Below are positions 24,701-36,100 of a stretch of DNA of 64,000 nt, piece by piece. The notes under the pieces are model-generated. The model had not been told where the DNA came from, searched no databases, and saw only the letters and a list, made by a program, of their open reading frames with translations. The DNA lies in assembly GCA_030248225.1 (NCBI GenBank), contig JASANE010000090.1:1-64000 (forward strand). The letters are read 5' to 3'. The translations under genes and the position numbers were made by a program. Source of the DNA: Trileptium ribeirensis (lineage: Eukaryota > Nematoda > Enoplea > Enoplida > Thoracostomopsidae). The first letter of the stretch is position 1, and every line of letters begins with the position of its first letter.

Positions 24701-25110
24701 GCTAATGTTGGTGAGGGCACGTGTATTTGAAGTTCTTTGGTGACATCGTAGATAATACCGTCGAGCACTTCCTTCACAATTTGATCAATTTCTGACGTCG
24801 CATTTTGAATCAGACGGACAATATACTCGTTATTCACATCTTTGCTGTATTGTTTAATGTCATCAATTGCTTTTGCAAAGCGTTTTGTGTCTTTAGGTGA
24901 CACTTTAATAAATTTTTCCAAATTAGGATTATCGAAAGGAAGCAAATTATTTTTATGAATCCAGCTATATTTATCGTCTCCTGAGAACCATATATGAAAA
25001 TGATTAAGAGATGGTGGAGGAGTTGGTGCCGTTATTGGGTTATTAATTATACCGGGCCAGTGCTTTCTGCCCCACTTAGACCACACATAACTTCCAATTT
25101 CAAACTGCAT
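21792..25110 (-). CDS. PWWP-domain, DUF7869-like transposase candidate (3 exons, frameshifted)
   Basis: Exon 1 (25110-24603) encodes a PWWP-type chromatin-reader domain: FEIGSYVWSKWGRKHWPGII, then FHIWFSGDDKYSWIHKNNL and a helical tail. Exon 2 (24218-24024) is an acidic/Gln-rich linker starting NRRPKKMSKR. Exon 3 (23549-21792) opens with a basic region and carries the large domain. Both introns (384 and 474 bp) are GT-AG and phase 1, and the frame is kept across both joins. The exon 3 domain has FITFDMQKTLPLP, FYLRQVWFYNVGVH, WTENEFGRGSSEVASS, WTDSCSGQNKN and IDHKFPEVGHS. I know this layout from uncharacterised animal proteins labelled DUF7869, and the spaced Asp/Glu residues suggest an RNase H fold. 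Frameshifts near 22970 and 22360 split exon 3 into three frames. They are either mutations or assembly errors. Confidence 0.75.
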
Positions 25111-25439
25111 TATCTATTAACTGCATTAATATTAATAAGTTAGTTAGTTGTATATTACTTTAACTCTAAGAATCCTGAAACGACAGAGTTCTCCAAAAAT
25201 GGGCATGGACAGAATATACTTATATTCTATTCATACACAATTTTGTAATTTCGTATATATATACATGACACCGAATGGTGCGGATATATACAAAAGTTTA
25301 TATATACAATGAGTCGTGTAGCATACTGAAGTGGACGGTGTTAATAGCGTTTCGGTCAATCTTAGTATTTGCCCTTCAACAGCACCTTGGCGCCGCATTA
25401 GTTATCTGCGATCGGTTCAATGTGTTTACTTTGTTACTT

Positions 25440-25610
25440 GATCTTGTGCAAAACGTAGCATATTAACACCATCTGCTACTTTTTGTTCAGATATTCTGGT
25501 AGTATGTTCGTGCAAAATGTAGCAGATTGACACGGTGTCGATATACTACTTTTTGCCCCCAAAGTTTCGAGAAATATGTCGATCTGCTACGAATTAAAGA
25601 TTTTATCTCT
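25440..25610. promoter_or_regulatory. Right subterminal array of the TIR motif
   Basis: At least five variants of the terminal motif lie here in both orientations: GTGCAAAACGTAGCAT (about 25446), ATCTGCTACTTTTTG (about 25470), GTGCAAAATGTAGCAGATTG (about 25511), TCGATATACTACTTTTTGC (about 25539) and GTCGATCTGCTACGAA (about 25578). They lie between the gene start and the right TIR, so they may act both as transposase-binding sites and as part of the promoter. Confidence 0.65.
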
Positions 25611-25692
25611 TTTTGGCCTTGAGACCACGCTCATCGGAAAGAGCGCGAAAAATTATGTACAACAGTATTTGTATCTCATTTTTGAAATTTTT

Positions 25693-25724
25693 GTCGATCT
25701 GCTACTTTTTGCGCTGGTGTCTTC
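25693..25724 (-). repeat. Right terminal inverted repeat
   Basis: On the plus strand it reads TGTCGATCTGCTACTTTTTG, then CGCTGGTGTCTTC. It is the inverted partner of 21424-21455 with a single mismatch. AATT follows at 25725. Confidence 0.85.
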
Positions 25725-25728
25725 AATT

Positions 25729-26516
25729 GTGACAGGCTGTGCAATTACAGCATAAATAGGATATTTACGTCGTGATCGCGAAAACGTCGTCTAAAAATTG
25801 GTAAATTGGTAAGATGGTGTTTGGTAACTTTGATGTAGTACGGTGTATAACCGCAAAGTTATGTAATCAAAATAATAAATTCTCCAAATCATTACCGACA
25901 CTCTCAAAATGGAATTCTTTTGGGTGAGGGATTGAAGGGAAATTTGTATTTATGGTTATAGGGAGAGAGGGGGATTAACCCCTGATGCTAAGAAATCCCC
26001 TCCCCGTGAGGCGACGCCGACCCCTCTCGTAGGTAGCCGATCCATTTGAGGGTCCGTACCTCCAGCCATTACATCAACCGACCGTAAAATCCTGGGTCCG
26101 CCACTGGCTACAGACACGATCCTCAGGGTACCCATTCTGTGCCAAACGAACCAGGATTTTTTAGGTGCCTTGAAACGTGAACATCTCGTTCAAGCCGCGA
26201 GCTTTGAACAAATAGTCTTGAGCAATCAAAGTATTTTAATACAAAGTGCTAAAATGATCAATAAATCGCGGATATTTCTCTGATTGAGGTTAAAAGAATT
26301 TCCATGCAGGCCCAAAAATATCTTAAATTTTCATTTTGCACATATGTCCGTAAAACAGCCCTTTAAACTATATTCTACGTGAATATAAGTCAAAAATCTG
26401 TTGACAGTGTCTCACAGAGCGTGTGTGCAATGGTTATTAAGGGTATTACCTACACCTTCAACAAGACAACAGAAAGTAGATGGTGTGGCTGACATCGTCA
26501 GAAAACAAAAAAATCC
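25729..26516. other. Intergenic stretch with a solo hAT-like terminus
   Basis: At 26091-26108 the sequence reads AATCCTGGGTCCGCCACTG. Reversed, this is the CAGTGGCGGACCCAGGATT terminus common to hAT-type MITEs. The 150 bp to its left are C/G-rich (CCCCTCCCCGTGAGGCGACG). I did not find its partner end. The rest shows no gene. Confidence 0.45.
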
Positions 26517-28064
26517 CTAGCTATCAGGGAGTAACCTTAATTCCGGTTCTGGCGAATATCGGGTCCGGTTGCGGTTCCTGCAAAAGGCAGAACCCATGCC
26601 GCAACTGGAATTCTGGTTTAAAAATATTGTTTAAAACTGTTCACATATTTTGCTTCATCTGTGATCAAATCAGGGTTTTTTGGGTCCACAGGTGGGTCTG
26701 GATCCAAATATTTTTACGTGGACCCAAATAATTTTTGCTGGACCCACGCTGGACCCAGGACAGTTTTGGCTTCTGAGACATGGGTCTGCTAATAAATTCT
26801 ATTACAAAGTACAGGCTTTCAGCCGTTTGTGCGTACATCTGTATATAGTTGCTTGCTGCTGGTTTCACGGATGGCACTCATCGTTTATCCTGGCTTGGGA
26901 TAGGCAGAGAATAATTTATATATTTGTAATTACGTAATAATGACAAATTGCGTTTCGTAATTACGTTTCTTTATTGTGTAGAATTTCGTGAAATTCTCGA
27001 TCCAAAAATTGTAACTCTACACCCAAAGAAATTTGCTGAACCCAGGGTCCATTTTGAAAAACCCTGCGTCCAATCAAACGTTATATATACAATGATCGGG
27101 TTCCAACACAATCAAACAAAAGAAAATACTAACTCAGCAAATTACCATGAGAAACGTAAGTAGCACACTATTTCATTAAGAATTTTTCATCTCCACCCGC
27201 CAGGAGTTTGTGAAAAATATACCAAGGTCGATGCTTGTAGCAGCTTACCCATTCAGAAATTTGTGGTATATGTTAGAATTGAACCGGTCCAACTTGATAT
27301 AGGTAATACAGCATGTATTATTGAAGTACTTAGCTTTAAGCTTGGCTGATATAAATTTCGTGAAGCACCAGCCAATTTATAATCATTCTACATTGGTGTA
27401 AAGTAACATATCTTCAAGGCATCCAGAAACTGTGTTCTTGGGAACGAATTGTATGTATTGAAATTTTGCGAGCATTATCACAGTTTGTGTCATTTATAAC
27501 AGTCTGATTAGAAAGTCATCATAATCTAACTAATGGATACTGGTTGTCAAACGCTACATAAACAATATCTCTGGCCAAAGATCAGAAAATTATATACTTT
27601 TTAGAACCACATAAAGGAATAACTTCAAGTTTACTACGGAAGAACATGTAACGAACGTATGTCTAGTAAAGGGACGCGATTGGAGACAAAGCAAAATTGT
27701 CGAGTCTACGCTCCATGCGTTACAAGGACATTCAGTTAGACGCATTTTACGGAAACGTTTTCACCTGAAGCCATTTTTCCGCTCGGCGTCCATAAACCGA
27801 CATCTTGATTGATAAATATATCTTTTAGCTTCCTCAGCCTATAAGTCCCAGAGGGGCAATAATGTCATCACAATACATTAAGTTTAATGTAAAATTTATT
27901 TTTAATGCATTTCAAATCCACAGTGCCTTCATTTCGTCCTTCATCTGTTTTGCTATATATTATAAATTTTGAAGACCAGATTCCGGATTCGGTTTAAATG
28001 GACGGCTCCGGTTGCTGGTTCCGGTTCTGCTAAATTTAGGTTCCATTTATTCCCTACTAGCTAT
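26517..28064. mobile_element. hAT-type MITE family, copy 3, with 8-bp target duplication
   Basis: The element runs 26525-28056, from CAGGGAGTAACC to TTATTCCCTA. It is flanked by an exact 8-bp repeat CTAGCTAT (26517-26524 and 28057-28064). Internal blocks align with copies 1, 2 and 5. It is longer than copy 1 because of a 396-bp nested element at 26671-27066. No ORF is conserved among the copies. Confidence 0.85.
26671..27066. mobile_element. Nested MITE with CAGGGTTTTT ends
   Basis: It opens CAGGGTTTTTTGGGTCCAC and closes GGGTCCATTTTGAAAAACCCTG, so the ends are inverted CAGGGTTTTT plus a GGACCC motif. GGACCCA-type motifs repeat near both ends. The flanking 8-mers GATCAAAT and CGTCCAAT agree at 5 of 8 positions, which could be a decayed hAT duplication. 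It interrupts the MITE copy at the point where copy 1 continues from CTTCATC to ATATAC-CAATGATC. Confidence 0.7.
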
Positions 28065-29042
28065 ATACTTTTATAAACTTTTATAAAAAAAACAACATAG
28101 TATAAAATACACTGTGTTATCTGTAGTGTGTCTCACACTGTCTGCGGTACATAGGTTCCAAATAGTGGGGACATTATAATTGGAACGCCGCATTGGGTTC
28201 TCGTTACATATTCGCTTCTAAGTTGTGGAACTGAAACTTTTGTATTTAGCTGCTACCTTTGTTATTGCGTTCTCGTTTTGGATTTTGTAATTTTGCAATG
28301 CAAACTGTTAAATTTGTGAACAGGTGGAACTCTACTTATTGTTACAAAGTGTTGGAGTCACGTATCGGTTAGCAATGGCTTTAGTTTATAATTATATAAT
28401 AGAAATTCGTTTGTCTTTATTGGAAGAAGCTTTATGTTGAAATTAAAACTTCTGTTGTTCAAAATAGGAATCTGGACATCTTGTGAATCATGTGTATGTC
28501 TATATGCTGCGTATTTCTACTTCCCTAATCTGGGTTTTGGGTTAGCTGTATTTCTTAAGACAAATTAATTTCCAGCTGAGACGACGGAAAATAAATTCTA
28601 GGTAACATCCAAAATATCTAATGTCCTGGTACCCGACTGCTTCCGGGTACTCGACAAATAGAGTAACTGAGGCTGGGTACCCGATAGTAGCGTAGTGGTT
28701 CTATATAGTTAGAGCCATCAAAAAGGCATAGCGTCCCTGTATAGTGAGCGATGTCCAAAAAACTTGGTTCCTTTTAGTACCTGCTGTCCAAACAGCTAGA
28801 TGATTTTTTTATTTGCACTTCGTAGTTCACTTTCCTGGGCGTTTTTGTGCCTGCTTCGTAGTTCCATTTATTGGGCAATGGGCGATGTCATCGGGATGAC
28901 TAAATTGTTCTGTGCACTTAACGTTGCTTAAGCAGAACTAAGATATTCGTTAAAGGAGCGGACAGTTCGTTTTCTTTAGTGGGTGCGATCTAAAACGCTG
29001 TGTTAATGGTATCTGTTCAAAACAAGCAATTTGTGAAATGGG
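28065..29042. other. Intergenic stretch, no gene recognised
   Basis: AT-rich with no clear exon. The GGGTACTCGAC/GGGTACCCGA motifs near 28628-28690 resemble CGGGTACTCGACTCGAC near 19335, a possible short shared repeat. Confidence 0.35.
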
Positions 29043-29049
29043 TGATTGA

Positions 29050-30420
29050 AACGAAGCGAGCGGATTTTCCACTGAGGGCGCTGGGGGAACATTGTGAAAA
29101 TTTCTTTTTGTCTGTCGGTGTCATTCATAACTCGTTTTTTCATGGACGGATTTCGACAATTTTTTGTTCGATAGTGATGACGAATAGTTGAACGCGAACA
29201 ATTTCGACCCCATCTTGCGGGTCAAAATGGCAAAAACAGGTTTTTAAGGCTTCTTTGCCAAATTTCACAGCCCATACCTCAGGACACATGTTTCGCATCA
29301 AAAAATGGACACCACCATGCAGAATCAAAACAGCTATTTTGCTTACTACGGCTTTTTTGCGGGACCACTCCCGGGCCGCTGTGGTGCCGAATATGGTTCA
29401 TCGACCCTTTGTCATAAATGCGATTTTTAAGTTTCGCCGTATTATTGGTTGTTTTTACCTTGAAATGAGTGCATGTTAGATTATCAAGCACGCTGGATAC
29501 GAAGAGTTTTCTATCTAGAGTCCAACCTGACTATTATATTTTCATATGGCTTCAAGGGTTTTTGGTCGACCAAGCTGATTTCCAAAATTTAGTGCGTTTT
29601 TATTTGTCTGGTTGGTTATGTGTTACGTGCAGGGCATCAAGAATTGTGTATATAGGTATTTCTTAAAGCTGAACACAATGATTTGGTTATGTAATGTCGA
29701 CGATGGATATTTCATGGGTTTTCAGTGGCTTTAAGACCAATGAACCCGATTTCCAGAATGTAGTTTCTTTTTAGTTGTTTGGTTACGTATTGAGTACTGG
29801 TCATCAAGAACTGCCTATATAGGTTTTTTCGGTAGACTGAATACGATGGTTTGGTTATGTAGAGTCCAGCACGAGTATTTTATGCCTTTTCTAAGACGGT
29901 TTCAATGGGTTTAAGTTCAATGAACGCTATTTCCGGATAAATAGTCGGTCTTCAGTAGTTTGGTACATGGCATGTAAACTAGTCTATATAGAAACCTTTC
30001 GGTGTGCTAAATACAATGATTTTGTTATTTAGAGTACAGTGTGCATATTTCATGCTTTTTCGTAGGTCATGAATGGGTTTAGTGTCAACGATTACCGTCG
30101 ATTTCCAGAATATATTCTGTCTTCTGTTGTTTGGTTACCTATTCCATTTCGCCGAAAATTGTTTATATAGGTTTTCCGATAGGCTGAATACGATAGTTTG
30201 GTTATATAGAGGCCAGCACAAATACTTGATGTGTTGTCAGTTGTTTTCGGTGAGTTTAGGGTCGACATGATTTTAGGATTTTCAATGGGCTCAGGGTTTA
30301 AGAGGTTTTAGGTCGGTATATTTATCGAACACAGCCTGTTAGAGGTGATTAAACAAAATGACTTAAAAATGAAACCACGTTCGCTCTATTTCACCCTCGC
30401 GTTCAAGTTACTAGTATAGC
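29050..30420. repeat. Composite dispersed repeat, copy C (fullest copy)
   Basis: The head begins GAAACGAAGCGAGCGG and carries CATAACTCGTTTTTTCATGG, GGACGGATTTCGACAA and AGTTGAACGCGAACAA. A middle block GGGACCACTCCCGGGCCGCTG follows, and from about 29440 a run of ~173-bp monomers. The tail is GTGATTAAACAAAATGAC and CTATTTCACCCTCGCG near 30395. Head GAAACG-AGCGAG and tail CTATTTCACCCTCGC read as loosely inverted termini, suggesting a non-autonomous DNA transposon with an internal satellite. No protein is encoded. Confidence 0.65.
29440..30310. repeat. Five ~173-bp tandem monomers inside copy C
   Basis: The anchor TAGAG (or variant) after GGTTATGT recurs at about 29516, 29692, 29860, 30030 and 30207, giving spacings of 176, 168, 170 and 177 bp. 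Each monomer has GGTTTCAATGGGTTTA-like, GATTTCCAGAATGTAG-like, GTTTGGTTACGTATTG-like and TATATAGGTTTT-like blocks in the same order. Confidence 0.85.
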
Positions 30421-32453
30421 AGAGATACGACAAATTTTATTATACTTTTCTGCGTGAAACCTTTCATTAGGAAGGTCAGTTCGGCAGTGAGCAGCTGCGC
30501 GAATTCCAGTTACCACGAAAAGCGAACCTTAATGATAGTTTAAAGCAAGAAAGGAAAAGCAAAGCTAGAATTAGAGATCTTACTGAGAAGTTGTACAGTT
30601 TTTAGATATTTCCAACTGCCATTGAGCCTTTAGAGCACTAAATTCGACAAAAATGTATGATTTTTGAGTCAAATGCACAGCTTTATAGAAAAGGGGTCTT
30701 TCTTATAACTTCCAGCCCAAAATTGGTCAATTTTGAAGGTACAACGGACATTTATCCAGTTATTTATTCGACGAGCTGAATTAGAAATTTCATTTTATTT
30801 CGTCCAGTTATGTGACAATTTTTTTCGATTTTTGCGTACCCAGTGGTCCCCATTGTTCCCAAAATTTCGAAAAAAAGTGTCGATACAGCATTGATGAGCT
30901 GAGTTGTATGGTGGTGAAATCACCGCGATCGGTTCATGGGTTAACGACTACCTTACCGTTGCGGACACAAATAAACGCAAATTGTTCGTGGAAAATTTGC
31001 GAAAAACTAATAGCTGTTCAATTGTTATTCGCGAAACGTTTTCGAAAATTTGCTTTTATTTTTGTATGTAACTGTAGTCTCGGGCTTAGGATTTAACATA
31101 AATAAAAATGACGTCTTAACCCATGAATCAAACGCGGTGATTTTAACACCATTCGACTCAGTTGGCGAGTGCGGTTCGCAAGGCACATAAAATTATAATT
31201 TACCGAGAAAAAAATTTTATAAGAGAATATTTTCTGACCCATCTCGCTGAGCTGAGTCGTATGGTACCAAAATTTACGTAATTGTTTTCCAGTTTACCAA
31301 TTTCGGGCCGTGGAGATTCTAGGAAATACCCGAAAACGATAACTCGTACTACTAGTTTGCTACAAAGATAGTTATGTAGTGGTACTTTTACTGCTCTTTC
31401 CTATGTCCAGCCTGAAAGCATTAAGGTTCTGATCTCGGTTTAGTTTTTGCTTGTTACCGTTAACGTCCAGTATTCACGGCTGCTGGAGATTCGCCGATTT
31501 CGGCGTTTATCTTATCTTTTTTAAAATAGTGTTGAGTTATGTATGTGTATATTTTATCATAATGTTTTATTATTTTCGGCTACCGCTACCCTTATAGTGC
31601 ACTAAATTCGAGAAAATACTCAAGTTTTGTAAATCCACAGCTTTATAGAAAACTAGAACACTCCATTTTGCGCTATGATGTAGCAAAGATAGTCCCGTAG
31701 TTGTGACTTTTACTGCATGCTGGCTATGTTTAACTGAAGGTGCGACGCCGACGGTCCACACAATTTGCAACATTGGTTTTTAAGTTATATCTCGTGATGG
31801 TTAAATTTCAGCTAGTCATTTAGACCTATTCAGTTTTCGTTGTTGTCTATTTTTTAAATAATAAAGTTGAATTTTCAAGGTAGTTGGGATTGCCCCGACC
31901 TAGGCACCTTTGTATAATATATGCATAAATCGTGCTTTAAATATTTTCATAGTAATTATGTGGGAAGGCTCTGCTCCGTTTGTTGAGCAACTATTGAGAT
32001 TTATACAACAGTTGTCATCTGAATCCAAGATCGAATTGTTTTCCGAACCTTCGTCATGCATTGCTGTATTCAGGTATGTCTGTTAAATTTAACCCTTCAT
32101 TTATGTAGTCACAAGAAATTACAGTCAGTTGCAAAATACAGTGTTTGCGCGAATAAACTTAACCTGCGCCCATCGACCATCCTATTTTGTAATAGCCGAT
32201 AACGAATTGCAAACCCTTGTTATGGAACAAATGGGAAATAAATTTCATCGGTTTTTTACTAACAAAAATAATAATTGTCAGTATCAGAAACAAGTACCAA
32301 AATGACACCGTGTGTTAGAACAGAATTTGGACGGTTTTCAATTTACAAGAAAACGATTATCGAACTGTTTTTGTTTTACCGAAACAGCAAAATAGTATGG
32401 TTGATGGGCGTGGGTTAAGTGTACTGTCACATTTGACGTTTTCTGACATTACA
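30421..32453. other. Intergenic stretch with a small foldback
   Basis: No gene is recognised. An inverted repeat at 30890-31170 is listed separately. The phrase GAGCTGAGTYGTATGGT recurs at about 30897 and 31250, with a weaker relative near 30774. Confidence 0.4.
30890..31170. repeat. Imperfect ~280-bp palindrome
   Basis: Outer arms pair as GAGCTGAGTTGTATGGTGGTG with CACCATTCGACTCAGTTGGC, and ATCACCGCGATCGGTTCATG with CATGAATCAAACGCGGTGAT. GGTTAACGAC pairs with GTCTTAACC. The pairing continues inwards (CAAATTGTTCGTGG against CGAAAATTTGC) to a centre near 31015. It looks like a small foldback MITE. Confidence 0.65.
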
Positions 32454-33180
32454 TTACTTTATTAATGGTCCCCCAGATGAACATGTGAGAACCGCCACAG
32501 GTAATTTCGGTTCCACAGCTCCCGAACTGTGGTACCCCCAGGTTATGTCCCAGGTATAAAGTTGGTTGTTTGAAGAAGCCAGACTTTTGGCTATGTCCAC
32601 GTTAAAGATGCGACGCCAAAGCTCTGAGTGAATTTTCATTCGTTTATGAATCATATTGTAACAGACGAGACGCTGTTGCACCACGCACTTCCAAACGCGG
32701 TGCCCGTACGACCCCTATCGTAATCTTAAGGGCGGACCTAGTGTGCGAGTTTCGGAACTTCTTCCTCGGCCAGACCCAAGAACTTACGGATTGTAGCAAT
32801 CTACGGGAGCGCTACACGCTACGTGTTCAGATCCCGCCGGATAGGTTGCAACCGTCGCCTACGTGACGCTACCCGCTCACAGGCTAAGGAGATCGTACCG
32901 TTATTCCCTATCCTGGTCTCAGCTAGTAGTTTCAATGGGGTACATCGATGGGATTCGCCAAAATACAATTTTCGACAAATTATTGTATTGCCACAGTGGC
33001 CCACACCAGGGTCTGACAATCCCTAGACATTTAACATCGGATCGTTCCAGCTATGAAGTTCGGAAGGTGGCCCCCGAACCTCGTCGACAATGAACTTTGT
33101 GACCTTTCCCACATCGAGTCTGAACTCTAGTCGTCGACTGAGGAGGCGTCTTCTAACCCGTATGTTACATATCGCAACAT
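32454..33180. other. Higher-GC segment, unassigned
   Basis: This 700-bp stretch is less AT-rich than its surroundings. A plus-strand frame around 32700-32810 looks mildly coding (ADLVCEFRNFFLG near the middle) but stops soon after. It may be a decayed retroelement fragment. I found no motif that names it. Confidence 0.3.
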
Positions 33181-36100
33181 ACATCATCATTTAATGGATT
33201 TTCAAGAAGCATTTATTGACAGCAAATCGTTGAAATACTCAGTTACTGGCTGATACAATGTAGTTATATATTCAACGACAATAGTATACATCGATAATGG
33301 AAATGGTGTTAAACAGAACAGCGTATGCACATAATTCACGCATGTAATTGGATAAAATGAAATCAGGGGTCATAGTTTTCCTAATAGAACGTACACAGTC
33401 GTAAGCTAGATCATCAACGACTGCGTTAATCTTTTACGAACAACCAGTAACTGAGTATATTTTACGAACACACCAGTAACGGTTGCGCTTAAATTACGAA
33501 ATGGAAAATTGGATAAGAAAAGTGGAGTGGATACGTATGCCCTACGAGACAGCTAACATGGCGACAGAAGCTAACTGACCGCTCAATAATGCCAATCGGT
33601 CTGTTCAAGTAAGCTGAAAGCTGCTAGTAAATAATAATAAACAAACAAGCGATAACACACTTATCACTGTACTAGGTTCAGGGTTCAGTTACGCTACGGG
33701 GAAGAGACATGGGTACAGTTCCACAGCTTATCCTACTCTGCTATGGGTTAAATATGATGACAAATCTACAAAACTCTATATCCCCAATAGTTGTACTGAG
33801 TTTTCTCTGATTCATCTTGCTCCTCCTTTGAAGTCATTTAACATGACAAAATTCCAACGCTCACGCTCCATATGCAGGGGAATTTTGAGAACAGCAAATT
33901 GATAGTTGTCAGACTTATCCGATGGCTAGTCTATTTACTTTACGTGGCAAAGTGTGCCAATACGGCAAAAGATTATTTAAATAAGCAAGGAACATTGATG
34001 CTTTTACTGACTACGAAGGAAATTTTATACGTTCCCCAGCTTTGAATTTCTTTCACTCCTGAAGAGTCAGAGTTAACGAAATATATCTATTTTAAGACGA
34101 AAAATTAACCTGATATCCGCGGGTCTTTAAAGAGTTTACCTCAGTCCTAGAGTTCGTTTTCCTAAAAGACAGCGACATCGTTGCGTCACGCCTTAAAAAG
34201 ACCACTATTTAAATATTCGGCCTGGTCGGTACAATACAAATATATACAGAAGGTACGGTTTAGTAGGGTCGTTACAATAGTACAATCCAGCGGTCTAACA
34301 TTGAAAATTAGCTCAAATACTTATCAAAGATTATGTATCAAATCTTGAATTTACCAAGTTTAAATATAACTCTAAGACATGTAAAGTTTTCTACCTTGAT
34401 TACTCAAAACAGACACTCAAAGAGAAAGTATTAGAGAAAATTTTCGATTAAGATTCGACCGTAGTAAATTTCATAATTTAACTTTGGCTTAAGTAAAAGT
34501 AAAGGTAGCTTATTTCAAAGTCACATCCTTTCCATCGAACAGTCGTTATCGGTGCAATTTTTTTCCAGCCGAGGCGTTCTATCAGCCTGTTCAATCAATG
34601 CTCAATTCAAGGTACCAGTTGGAATGTACTATGACATCATAACGATCTGAATTGCTAAACCTACAGCAATTTGGTAACTTAATGGCCATATCAGTCCCTA
34701 GGTTCGCGAGTATACTTTATACTAATTTTGTATCCAACTTCGCCAAAAGGATCTTCGGCGTACCGCTAGCGTTGGCCGCCCACTGCGGAATCGTTATATA
34801 CGGGTCATTAACATAAGACCCGGCTGACCTTATGTGTATTATCTTAGAGTTTATATTAACACACTTAGGTTTATCGAAATCGAGGAGAACTGCGGTTAGG
34901 CTCGCGAGCAGGCCACTACCGAAGTAATGATATACTCCGGGTCTTTACCCAAATTTCTCGAGTCGAACCGGTTTTTAAGCTTATTTCACTTAACTGAATC
35001 CTAACTGTTTGTATGTTCAAATTCAATTTGTCATGGTGAAATCATTTTCATTATAATATCCGCTCGCTCGTCAGCGCTGCTAAGCGATTGTGTTAGCTTA
35101 GGCGTGGGATCCTCCTAAGCTCAAGAACCTTGTGTCAGCGGGAATCGCAATGCCGCAATTTAAGCACTTCTCGATCACTGGACATAGATGGCAGTGCAAT
35201 ATTATACGAATGTATGAAAACAAGCATCAACTTGATGGTATGGGGGCAAGGTTAGTACTTATTTTAATTAGCTAATGTTAGGTTCAGAGTTTAAGAAGTC
35301 GTGGACGACTATGACCCGTATGCAATTTGAGCCTGCCCAAAATTGAACAATGATGTTCCGGAAAATTGAAATAATGATGTTTATGCCATTTATTCCCAAC
35401 AGAAATTTATTAAAATGTGTTGTTTTTAAACGACAACACGAATTTTGTTTTTTAAACGACAACACGAATTTGCACAGTCAGAAACAACGGTTATTGTGAC
35501 CGTGAGGAAATCTAGTTTTTAACAGTACCCTAAATTGCACCTAAAGCAACCGGTTCATCGGTTTGGGCCCATAACAAAAAAACAGTGCAAAGCATTGGGG
35601 CCAACCCAGACGTTTGAATTTTTCAAAATTGTACCAGCGTTTCCCTGTAAAAAATTTGCATGAAGACTGGGCTCGGACTATATTTTCAATTTATGAGGAT
35701 CCGGTCAACGGTCCTACACAAAACCGGTCCGTCGGCCAACAGGTCCGACATAGCATCTCACGATGCTTCTAAAATTTTGTACATAAAATCTTGCCGTTTT
35801 ATATTAAATTTACCAACACTGCTAAATTTGATACTGCAATTGCAGTGGCGGCGTAGCGTAGCTTCGTGATTCCGATACAGCTGTGCTGTATTGATGACTG
35901 CTTATAACTGAAAGCAAACAGAGGTGATAGAGAGAGAGAGAGGAAACTAAAGCAAAACTGAAATATATATGCAGGTAATTTTACTGAAAATCTATATAAC
36001 TGTATAATTATGTAAAAACTGAATTATGTCAACCTTAGGGTGCGTTTTAAACACCAAATACATGTGTAGCGAATTCTGTGCAAGATCAGATTAGTTAATT

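Larger units (their letters stand above)
21420..25728 (-). mobile_element. 4.3-kb DNA transposon with TIRs and a PWWP-DUF7869-like gene
   Basis: The element runs 21424-25724. Its ends are inverted copies over at least 32 bp with one mismatch, beginning GAAGACACCAG and continuing GCAAAAAGTAGCAG and ATCGACA. AATT flanks both sides (21420-21423, 25725-25728). Being palindromic, it is either a 4-bp target duplication or part of the TIR. Both subterminal regions hold many further copies of the GCAAAAAGTAGCAG motif in both orientations. One three-exon minus-strand gene fills the body. Gene, TIRs and subterminal motif arrays together make this an autonomous-type cut-and-paste transposon, now damaged by two frameshifts. 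I cannot place it in a named superfamily. Confidence 0.75.

Noticed and set aside
22172..24743. Plus-strand frames such as 23909-24244 (111 codons)
   Set aside because: They are antisense to the exons of the PWWP-DUF7869-like gene and show no motif.
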